A stretch of DNA of 5,278 bases from assembly GCA_002393835.1 (NCBI GenBank), contig DGTW01000026.1:1-5278 (forward strand). Reading direction: 5' to 3'. The notes beneath the pieces are model-generated. The model did not search any database. It saw nothing but the letters and a program-made list of their open reading frames with translations, and was not told the DNA's origin. Positions 1-4,510 of the stretch are shown here, in pieces (the stretch's first letter is position 1; the number at the start of each line of letters is the position of its first letter). Made by a program: the position numbers and the translations under genes. Origin of the DNA: Treponema sp. UBA4326. Lineage in GTDB: Bacteria; Spirochaetota; Spirochaetia; Treponematales; Treponemataceae.

Positions 1-206
1 GGCATCCTGACCTCCGCGTCCCGTAAGATTTCTGTGCAGATGAGGGGGGAATAGTCCTTCAGTCCGCCGTTCCTTTTGAGTTCCCTGGATACGGTTGACT
101 TGCTGACCCCCAGGCCTGCGGCAATCATGTCCATGCTCTCTCCCTTGTTCCTTGCAAGGTATAGACGTTCCCGCTGCCCTATGGTAAGATGCTTGTAGCT
201 TGCCAT
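1..206 (-). CDS. IS30-family transposase, N-terminal fragment (window edge)
   Basis: The first 68 codons of an IS30-type transposase. These enzymes bind the element's inverted repeats through N-terminal helix-turn-helix domains and move it with a C-terminal DDE RNase H-fold domain, which is off the window here. The visible start (YKHLTIGQRERL) and the HTH at residues ~24-46 (IAAGLGVSKSTVSRELKRNG) are the hallmark HTH_38 region of this family. The ATG at 204-206 is supported by GGAGG at 213-217, six bases upstream. A TATAAT-like -10 lies at 240-245 without a clear -35. The gene reads away from jetA and is more GC-rich than it, consistent with an inserted element. Whether the transposase is intact cannot be seen. 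Confidence 0.88.
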   Translation of the reverse strand, partial: MASYKHLTIGQRERLYLARNKGESMDMIAAGLGVSKSTVSRELKRNGGLKDYSPLICTEILRDAEVRM

Positions 207-290
207 GGAATTCCTCCGTTTTGTTGGTTTTGCAACTTCATTATAGAGGTTTTCCGAGGTAACTTCTACTCGTGTTGCACTTAGATTGTA
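1..290 (-). mobile_element. IS30-family insertion sequence, 5' end only, cut by the window edge
   Basis: The transposase start and its upstream region are visible; the rest of the element lies to the left. The outer boundary is not sharp. The minus-strand sequence TAAGTGCAACAC near 268-281 resembles the GTTGCACTT-type ends I associate with IS30 members, and the neighbouring jetA frame collapses here, so I place the boundary at roughly 280-297. The second inverted repeat and target duplication lie outside the window, so the exact end cannot be fixed. Confidence 0.5.
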
Positions 291-715
291 CATTCAAGAT
301 TAAAACGGTTATAAATATTGAGGATATAGTTTGAAAATTCCGGCGTTGCAGGATTTTTTAATTTTTGCAAAAACTCAGCAAGAGCAATTCCGTTATCTGT
401 CATTACGATAAACTTTTCAAAAGTTGTGTCATCTTGATTCTCTTCAATCCAGCCAACTGAAATGAACTTTCGCAAAACAAAATTCGCCTCATCATTTCCT
501 GCCGTTGCAATGCTGTCTTCACCTGACAAATCAAGATGATTTTCCAATAAAAAAGCAGCCAGGACATCTCGCAGATATGAACGTTCGATTCGCCCGGAAA
601 TTTCCTTGTCATTCTGAATATGTATTAATTCCAGACAGTCAGCATATACACGATTATTACTGTTTCCTGAGAGACAATTAAAGAAATCTGATGGGATTAT
701 GTCAAATATGTTCAT
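281..715 (-). pseudogene. jetA: Truncated Wadjet subunit JetA (DUF5716 family), N-terminal fragment
   Basis: 144 codons starting MNIFDIIPSDFF. JetA is the MukF/kleisin-like subunit of Wadjet, an SMC complex (JetABC) that works with the JetD nuclease to cleave small circular plasmids. Recognised features are the opening (F-IP-DFF), YADCLELI at ~24-31, the winged-helix segment NFVLRKFISVGWIE at ~78-91, and YILNIYNRF at ~130-138. By memory JetA proteins are ~450-500 residues, so only about the first 30% remains. The middle and C-terminal coiled-coil and winged-helix parts are missing. The frame ends ECTI-stop where the IS30 element appears to begin. An in-frame upstream TTG at 746-748 overlaps the promoter's -10, so ATG 713-715 is preferred, although no good Shine-Dalgarno is visible. 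The family call rests on remembered motifs, not a search. Confidence 0.72.
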
Positions 716-736
716 GTTTATTTGAAACCTATTCTT

Positions 737-745
737 ATTATACCA
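737..745 (-). promoter_or_regulatory. Extended -10 promoter for jetA
   Basis: On the minus strand TGGTATAAT is a full extended -10 element (TGnTATAAT), 22 bases upstream of the jetA ATG. No convincing -35 is found 16-18 bases upstream (TGTGCT at the 17-bp spacing), which extended -10 promoters can tolerate. It sits directly after the stop codon of the upstream ATPase gene, so jetA may have been transcribed separately from that gene. Confidence 0.5.
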
Positions 746-751
746 CAAAAC

Positions 752-2041
752 TCACAGCAAGCACACCGCATACAGGGGAATGTTCACCATCCAGTCCTGC
801 CTCTTGTATGGAAGAAGGGAAAAGCGAACAGAGAGGTTCGGCTTGTATTTTTCGTAAAAGGCTTTGAGACTTTGGGAACGGACATTTGTTTCGGCTTTTA
901 CCTCGATGGGTACGATGCTGTTATTTTTTTGAATGAGGAAATCCTGCTCGAAGGTGGCTTTTTCGCTTCCGTAATAATAGGCGGTATAAGGGGTCGAAGC
1001 GACAAGTTCCTGCTGGACATACTGCTCGCTAAGAGCGCCCTTAAATTCCACAAAGAGAGTGTTTCCATCGATAATCGATTTTGCATCCAGCTCCGACATG
1101 GCGCACAAAAGTCCTACATCAAGCACAAAGAGTTTGTAGGCAGAAAAATCCTTGTACGCGGAAAGTGGAACATGGGGTTCATTCACGCGACTTACTTTAT
1201 GCACAAGACCGGAATCCAAGAGCCACTGAATGGCTACTTCAAATTCACTGCTCCGCGCGCCTTTTTTCATCTTGCCGAAAAAGAATTTTCTGTTTTCCCT
1301 GGCAAGCTGCATTGGAATTGAATCCCACACCATGTTTATTCTGGGAAGCTCATTGGCTCCGGCGTGTTTTCCAAAATCACCCTTGTATTGGACAAGAATG
1401 TTTTTTTGAATTTGCCGAACCTCGTTATAGTCCCCGTGAAGGACAAAGTTTTTGACGACCTCCGGCATTCCGCCCACATAATAATAATTCTTCAGGTGGT
1501 AAATGTATTTTTCAGCAAAGCCGTCTATCAGCGAAAAATCTTTTGACAAAAGGGCATCCGAAAGCGCTTTTTCGCTCACTGCGCAAAGATATTCCCTAAA
1601 ACTCAGGGGATAAAGATTCAGCAGGTCAACCTTGCCTACGGGATAAGAAACTCCCTGATGAAGGGCGACTCCCAAAAGGGAACCGGCCGCCATGATATGA
1701 TAGTCCCCAGCCTCTTCGCAAAAATATTTAAGGGATTCAAAGGCCTTGGGAGCGTTCTGGATTTCGTCAAGAATAATGAGGGTGTTTTCCTTTTCTATCG
1801 CAAAACCGACTTCGATGCTCAGGTAGGAAATGAGCCGATTAATGTCGTAGTCCGATTCAAAAAGATTTTTCATGGCACTGTTATTGTAAAAGGAAACATA
1901 GGCGACATTTTTATAAAAGAGTCTTCCAAACTCCCGCATGAGCCAGGTCTTTCCCACCTGACGCGCTCCCATAAGGACAAGGGGCTTTCTGTCTGGATTT
2001 TCCTTCCATTTTTTCAGTTCTTCAAGGGCAAAACGTTCCAT
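752..2041 (-). CDS. AAA_14/DUF4143-family ATP-binding protein
   Basis: 429 residues, the usual length for this family of P-loop ATPases, which are common in accessory regions of gut and oral bacteria; their role is not established. The N-terminal AAA domain has Walker A GARQVGKT (25-32), Walker B LIILDEIQ (88-95) and the sensor-like AAGSLLG (118-124), followed by the family signatures PLSFREYL (145-152) and GGMPEVV (190-196). The C-terminal DUF4143 part has FVLDVGLL (315-322) and a PD-(D/E)xK nuclease-like set: E349, D377 and E390-V-K392. All key residues look present, so the gene seems intact. The ATG at 2039-2041 has only a weak GGA at 2045-2047 in front. The stop lies 36 bases before jetA. 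The start is near three repeated motifs that probably control it. Biological target unknown. Confidence 0.88.
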   Translation of the reverse strand: MERFALEELKKWKENPDRKPLVLMGARQVGKTWLMREFGRLFYKNVAYVSFYNNSAMKNLFESDYDINRLISYLSIEVGFAIEKENTLIILDEIQNAPKAFESLKYFCEEAGDYHIMAAGSLLGVALHQGVSYPVGKVDLLNLYPLSFREYLCAVSEKALSDALLSKDFSLIDGFAEKYIYHLKNYYYVGGMPEVVKNFVLHGDYNEVRQIQKNILVQYKGDFGKHAGANELPRINMVWDSIPMQLARENRKFFFGKMKKGARSSEFEVAIQWLLDSGLVHKVSRVNEPHVPLSAYKDFSAYKLFVLDVGLLCAMSELDAKSIIDGNTLFVEFKGALSEQYVQQELVASTPYTAYYYGSEKATFEQDFLIQKNNSIVPIEVKAETNVRSQSLKAFYEKYKPNLSVRFSLLPYKRQDWMVNIPLYAVCLL

Positions 2042-2045
2042 ATTT

Positions 2046-2136
2046 CCGATAATAACACTTTTTCCGGGCTAAAACAAGAAGAATGTTGCATTTTTTCAGG
2101 GCTGACACGGGGCAAATGTCACATTTTTTCGGGCCA
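2046..2136. repeat. Three tandem copies of a ~22-bp motif upstream of the ATPase gene (putative operator array)
   Basis: Read on the plus strand, the pattern AATGTnnCATTTTTTCnGGGC occurs at 2115-2134 and 2082-2102, with a degenerate copy at 2051-2069 (AATAACACTTTTTCCGGGC). The GGGC blocks sit at 2066, 2099 and 2131, so the period is 33 then 32 bases, about three DNA turns, placing all copies on one helix face. The outermost copy contains the perfect palindrome AAATGTCACATTT. The array ends a few bases before the ATPase ATG. This geometry suggests a DNA-binding protein site rather than coding sequence; the binding protein is unknown. Confidence 0.6.
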
Positions 2137-2226
2137 TTTGTACCAGCACAAAAAGCCATCACGGATTTTTGAGGAGCGCATCTTTCCATTCCCCTTCTTT
2201 GAATCCAGTGCACACCGCATCATCGG

Positions 2227-2262
2227 TCACCAGAAGGGGGCGTAACAGTAGACTTTAGTCAT
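2227..2262 (-). CDS. 11-codon ORF with good ribosome-binding site; leader peptide or gene relic
   Basis: ATG at 2260-2262 has a textbook AAGGAG (2270-2275) seven bases upstream and encodes MTKVYCYAPFW before TGA at 2227-2229. Beyond the stop, the same frame stays open for another 35 codons to TGA near 2121. A neighbouring frame reads VTDDAVCTGFKEGEWKDALL, whose composition looks like former coding sequence. I therefore suspect a decayed small gene whose start survives, now in the leader of the ATPase gene. A genuine leader peptide is the alternative. No homologue is recognised. Confidence 0.3.
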   Translation of the reverse strand: MTKVYCYAPFW

Positions 2263-2310
2263 GTGAGGGCTCCTTGTATTGGGGGATGGGGATAGTGTAG
2301 CATAAAAAAG

Positions 2311-2966
2311 CTAGTTTTTACATAACAGCTTCTTTAGTTTTAAAGCTTTTTCATCACCTGCATCACCTATAATTCCTCTGTAAAACCTAGCAACATCATC
2401 ATCAATCAAAATATGATTTACCTGACTATTAGAAAGAGCAATGTCTATCAGCCAATCGATTTCATCAGGACTCCAGGAATCGACTTTTCGAAGCTCGGCT
2501 ATAACTGTGTGTGTTGTTCTAAAGCTGCCGCTTTCCTCTAGATTGAGCAGTAATGATTTCTTCATTTTTTGCTCCTCAGAAAAATTTGCCTCGTCCAATT
2601 CATACTCTTTCTTATTTTTGAAATGAATCTCTTCCAGAAGCTCATTATAATATGTCCTGTCAATGATTGCTTTTACAAGCGCATCCAACTCAGAACCTTC
2701 ACTGTAATCAGCAGGCACAAAATATTTTATACGCTTGTCATGCATCATCTTATAGACCTTTTCCTTTTTCTGTGTTGCAGGATTGTATAGGCCTATTGAA
2801 TGGCCTCCATTTGAATTAACGACTTGAGCAGGCCATTCGGCCACATCCCTGTCATTGTAATAAAATGAACTTGCATATCATCAGGCGTAAGTGGCTTATC
2901 AAAATCATAAAAGATTGCCACAACCGGCTTATTTTCTTTTACTTTGCGTTCATATTGTTTGTCCAT
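2311..2966 (-). pseudogene. HAD-superfamily hydrolase pseudogene with two internal deletions and a frameshift
   Basis: Three pieces of one HAD-type phosphatase are joined. Piece 1 (2966 to ~2874, ATG with AAGGAG at 2977-2982) carries the N-terminal VVAIFYDFDKPLTPDDM. Here the DxDxT nucleophile motif reads DFDKP, so its Thr is lost. Piece 2 (~2874 to ~2815, +1 frame) reads ASSFYYNDRDVAEWPAQVVN, which in relatives lies mid-protein. Piece 3 (~2814 to 2311) reads NGGHSIGLY and then VPADYSEGSELDALVKAII, the C-terminal end of the HAD fold. It is followed by an unfamiliar ~100-residue extension (SGSFRTTHTVIAEL, SNSQVNHILIDDDVARFY). The cap region between pieces 1 and 2 and the GDxxTD metal-binding block between pieces 2 and 3 are gone. 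The piece-1 frame stops at 2793-2795. A product starting from GTG at 2844 lacks a Shine-Dalgarno and every catalytic motif. No enzyme activity is expected. Confidence 0.75.
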
Positions 2967-3004
2967 AGAATAAAATCTCCTTAATAATTCTTTGCATTAC
3001 AAAT

Positions 3005-3035
3005 CAGAGGACTCCCCAAAAAAGGAAGCCCTCTG
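3005..3035 (-). terminator. Hairpin terminator after the DUF4469 gene
   Basis: On the minus strand, CAGAGGGCTTCC pairs with GGGAGTCCTCTG through 12 base pairs (two G-T wobbles) around a T-rich loop, starting seven bases after the stop codon. The following sequence (ATTTGT) has only a short T stretch, so termination may be partial, or the hairpin may mainly protect the 3' end. Confidence 0.6.
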
Positions 3036-3041
3036 AAAAAG

Positions 3042-3761
3042 TTAAGCAGTTACATTAACAGCTGTGGAATACACGGTTTTTTCGTAACGCTCAGTTCCTG
3101 GTTTTGTGACGAGCTTTATTTCATAACTGCCTGATGCAACAGCAGGAACATAGGCCTCAATGACATTCGAGCCAATCCGGTTGTAGTTTGAAACACGAGT
3201 TTCGGCAGAATCCGATGAAACAAGGAATACCCCCTGTGCCCCATCTGCCGCATCAAAGGAAACATTCTTGCCTTTTATACGAAGTATTGCGCCCATATAA
3301 AAATCAAGATTTTCACTCTCAGTTCCGTTTGGAAGAATAGAAGAAATTTCCTTGATTGCAGGAAGCTGCACATATCCGCTTCCAGCAAGTTTGTAAGAAG
3401 CGTCCTTTGTCATTTCGCTAGAAGCGTCATCCTTGAACTTGAAGACACTTGTTATCCTGTGGTTTCCTTTTCCGGGAACAAAACCGTCGTTTAATTTTGC
3501 GACAGTTCCGTTCGCCTTGTTATACACATAGCCAAAAGGAAGCTCCACTTTGTAGCCAAGGTTCACAAAATGGCGGATCCGGTCGTTAAGAACCGAAAGT
3601 ACAGCCCTAGCGTCCGCATCCGTGATGGTTGAATTGTAACTGATGATTTCCTTTACAAGCTGCTCGCTGTCCATAATCTGATCAACGACGCTTCTAAAGC
3701 AATATTTGTCTTTACCCTCGCCAGTCTTGAGGGAATTTTGGTAAGCATAAATCTGTACCAT
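3042..3761 (-). CDS. DUF4469 protein with HU-like DNA-binding domain and Ig-like domain
   Basis: 239 residues. The N-terminal ~115 residues resemble the HU/IHF-like DNA-binding domain of the Bvu_2165/HU-HIG type, with helical segments such as SVVDQIMDSEQLVKEI at 24-39 and VNLGYKVELPFGYVY at 66-80. The C-terminal ~105 residues (from ~LPAIKEISSILPNG) form a beta-rich DUF4469 domain of Ig/HIG fold, with LDFYMGAILRIKG and SGSYEIKLVTKPG. No signal peptide or membrane segment is seen, so a cytoplasmic, probably nucleoid- or DNA-associated role is inferred; no exact function is established. The ATG at 3759-3761 follows AAGAAGGATAAAATT, a good Shine-Dalgarno context. The gene is monocistronic: terminator just behind it, 260-bp structured intergenic region in front. 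That leader contains a repeat complementary to its ribosome-binding site. Confidence 0.8.
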   Translation of the reverse strand: MVQIYAYQNSLKTGEGKDKYCFRSVVDQIMDSEQLVKEIISYNSTITDADARAVLSVLNDRIRHFVNLGYKVELPFGYVYNKANGTVAKLNDGFVPGKGNHRITSVFKFKDDASSEMTKDASYKLAGSGYVQLPAIKEISSILPNGTESENLDFYMGAILRIKGKNVSFDAADGAQGVFLVSSDSAETRVSNYNRIGSNVIEAYVPAVASGSYEIKLVTKPGTERYEKTVYSTAVNVTA

Positions 3762-3764
3762 AAT

Positions 3765-3900
3765 TTTATCCTTCTTCTGTTTTTTAGCGCAGAAGCCGCA
3801 TCTTCTGACATTCCGACTTTTCGGAAATCCATTGCGCCCTTTTCTATCCTAAGCCCACAGGTAGCCGAAAAGAGCGGATTGACAAAAGAAGAAGGATAAA
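3765..3900 (-). promoter_or_regulatory. Structured 5' leader of the DUF4469 gene with an SD-sequestering inverted repeat
   Basis: AGAAGAAGGATAAA in front of the ATG (minus strand, 3778-3765) is perfectly complementary over 14 bases to 3900-3887. In a transcript starting near 3900 the ribosome-binding site would be buried. Inside lie further helices: CGCTCTTTTC (3876-3867) with GAAAAGGGCG (3844-3835), where a G-U pair forms only in minus-strand RNA; TTCCGA/TCGGAA (3826-3811); and AGAAG/CTTCT (3806-3791). GCGC at 3837-3834 can instead pair with GCGC at 3790-3787, competing with the first helix. TAGAAT (3906-3911) or TATAGT (3900-3905) could be a -10, but no good -35 is present. Not recognised as a known riboswitch. 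Confidence 0.4.
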
Positions 3901-3907
3901 CTATAAT
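3879..3907 (+). promoter_or_regulatory. Perfect consensus sigma-70 type promoter on the plus strand
   Basis: TTGACA (3879-3884), a 17-bp spacer, then TATAAT (3902-3907): both hexamers match consensus at ideal spacing. Transcription would begin near 3912-3914. No coding gene follows on this strand; the only product is the short structured transcript ending at the terminator at 3954-3997. Confidence 0.85.
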
Positions 3908-3912
3908 TCTAA

Positions 3913-3997
3913 CATTGCATTTCGAGAATTGGTTTATCCAACTTCTTGACCAGAGCCGTTTAAGTTTTACCAGAACTTAGGCGGCTTTATTTTTTTT
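3913..3997 (+). ncRNA. Putative ~85-nt small RNA, two hairpins, own promoter and terminator
   Basis: The transcript starts just after a consensus promoter and ends at a Rho-independent terminator. It contains no ATG. Hairpin 1 (3922-3949) pairs TCGAGAATTGG with CCAACTTCTTGA, 11 base pairs with one bulged C and a UUUAU loop. Hairpin 2 is the terminator stem. The two-hairpin layout with a U-tail is typical of bacterial trans-acting small RNAs. It lies between two minus-strand genes, antisense to the region downstream of the XRE gene and divergent from the DUF4469 gene. The loop-side stretch UUUAUCC is complementary to GGAUAAA at the DUF4469 ribosome-binding site, suggesting but not proving a target. 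I do not recognise it as a known RNA family. Confidence 0.65.
3954..3997 (+). terminator. Rho-independent terminator of the small RNA
   Basis: AGCCGTTTAAGTT (3954-3966) pairs with AACTTAGGCGGCT (3974-3986) across 13 base pairs, two of them G-U, around a seven-base loop. It is followed by TTATTTTTTTT. The T-run is on the plus-strand side only, so the signal stops plus-strand transcripts and not the minus-strand genes. Confidence 0.85.
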
Positions 3998-4009
3998 CAG
4001 CACAATCAT
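3977..4009 (-). CDS. 10-codon ORF directly behind the XRE gene with strong ribosome-binding site
   Basis: The stop of the XRE gene (4022-4024) is followed at once by GGAGG (4017-4021), seven bases, and an ATG (4007-4009) encoding MIVLKKNKAA before TAA. Such a coupled initiation site usually starts a second gene of an operon, so a partner gene may have been lost and only its start retained. A tiny translated peptide is the alternative. Its 3' end overlaps the small RNA terminator on the opposite strand. Confidence 0.3.
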   Translation of the reverse strand: MIVLKKNKAA

Positions 4010-4021
4010 AGGCTTGCCTCC

Positions 4022-4396
4022 TTAGCGATTCAAAATCGCTTTTATTTCTGAAAGCTGTTCATCCGTAAGACTTTCAGCTTTTCCTGCAAAATTGAGCACG
4101 ACCTCTTTTGCAAGACGGTTCTCATTGATTTTTTTCATATCAATCTGCACCAGCTTACGGTCTGTATTAAGTTCAGCCTCTTTCAATTCCTTTCGCTGCC
4201 CTTCGTCAAGGTCATACTCCGCACAGATTTTATCAGTCAAATCAGGCGGAATGTCACGGTTTCCGCTCTCTATGGCAGAAAGATAAGAAGAATTAAGCCC
4301 AAGTTTTCCTGCCATGTTTTTTAACATCTCGTGTTTGTTAATCCTTAGATGCTTCAAAAACTCGCCATACTCGCTAATTTGTCTTTCTTCTGCCAT
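4022..4396 (-). CDS. XRE-family helix-turn-helix transcriptional regulator
   Basis: 124 residues. A Cro/CI-type HTH occupies ~11-64: YGEFLKHLRINKHEMLKNMA, then GLNSSYLSAIESGNRDIP as the recognition-helix region. A charged C-terminal half follows (~70-124), with LTDEQLSEIKAIL at the end that could serve dimerisation. Size and layout match small phage-, plasmid- or antitoxin-type repressors, but no toxin or metallopeptidase gene is adjacent. The ATG at 4394-4396 follows AAGGAG (4402-4407) five bases upstream. It has its own strong promoter and a palindrome near the expected transcription start, which fits autorepression. Target genes unknown; the nearby small RNA and DUF4469 gene are candidates by position only. 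Confidence 0.85.
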   Translation of the reverse strand: MAEERQISEYGEFLKHLRINKHEMLKNMAGKLGLNSSYLSAIESGNRDIPPDLTDKICAEYDLDEGQRKELKEAELNTDRKLVQIDMKKINENRLAKEVVLNFAGKAESLTDEQLSEIKAILNR

Positions 4397-4432
4397 AAGA
4401 ACTCCTTCCCCCCTCCGCTCTTATCTGACCTA

Positions 4433-4463
4433 GATAATCTTAACATATCTATATAAAATTATC
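4433..4463. promoter_or_regulatory. Palindrome just downstream of the XRE promoter, putative autoregulatory operator
   Basis: An imperfect 31-bp inverted repeat with GATAAT at 4433-4438 and ATTATC at 4458-4463, plus a matching TTA/TAA pair inside. It lies just past the expected transcription start (~4468), where a bound repressor would block its own gene. A shorter GTTA/TAAC symmetry at 4469-4482 overlaps the -10 box. AT-richness makes some chance symmetry likely. Confidence 0.45.
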
Positions 4464-4474
4464 AACCTGTTAAT

Positions 4475-4503
4475 TTTATAACATGATTAGATTTTCTTGT
4501 CAA
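4475..4503 (-). promoter_or_regulatory. Promoter of the XRE regulator gene
   Basis: On the minus strand TTGACA (4503-4498), a 17-bp spacer and TATAAA (4480-4475) with an upstream TG (extended -10). Transcription would start near 4468, leaving a leader of about 70 bases. The -35 begins eight bases after the stop codon of the upstream AlbA_2-type gene, so the regulator is transcribed on its own. Confidence 0.8.
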
Positions 4504-4510
4504 GGGTTTT

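Noticed and set aside
716..748. TTG start at 748 extending JetA by 11 residues
   Set aside because: The codons overlap the extended -10 element at 737-745, and JetA proteins begin near the F-IP-DFF motif.
722..1321. 199-residue plus-strand ORF (also the smaller plus-strand ORFs at 1081-1455, 1364-1546 and 1658-2245)
   Set aside because: All lie antisense within or overlapping the DUF4143 ATPase gene, whose motifs and length are convincing; their translations show no recognisable domain and no ribosome-binding context.
2022..2213. 63-residue minus-strand ORF rich in KKC units
   Set aside because: The KKC pattern comes from the three nucleotide motifs at 2046-2136; the spacing is not a strict multiple of three and the frame overlaps the true ATPase start.
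2300..2320. Terminator AAAAAGCTAGTTTTT after the HAD pseudogene
   Set aside because: The possible stem is A-T only with a five-base loop and would be too weak to call.
2793..2966. 57-residue ORF MDKQYERK... as an independent small gene
   Set aside because: Its first 31 residues are the HAD N-terminus; the remainder is out-of-frame reading of the deleted gene, so it belongs to the pseudogene.
3600..3810. 59-residue minus-strand ORF starting MDFRKVGMSEDA
   Set aside because: More than half overlaps the start of the DUF4469 gene in another frame, it lacks a good ribosome-binding site, and it lies in the structured leader.
3954..3986. Integron attC site, suggested by GTTTAAG and CTTAGGC in an inverted repeat
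   Set aside because: The core sites do not match RYYYAAC/GTTRRRY and the stem is followed by a long T-run, which fits a terminator better.
4092..4286. 64-residue plus-strand ORF antisense to the XRE gene, and the 105-residue plus-strand ORF at 4661-4978
   Set aside because: Both are mirror frames of well-supported minus-strand genes; the second is a by-product of the ATCGCC repeats.
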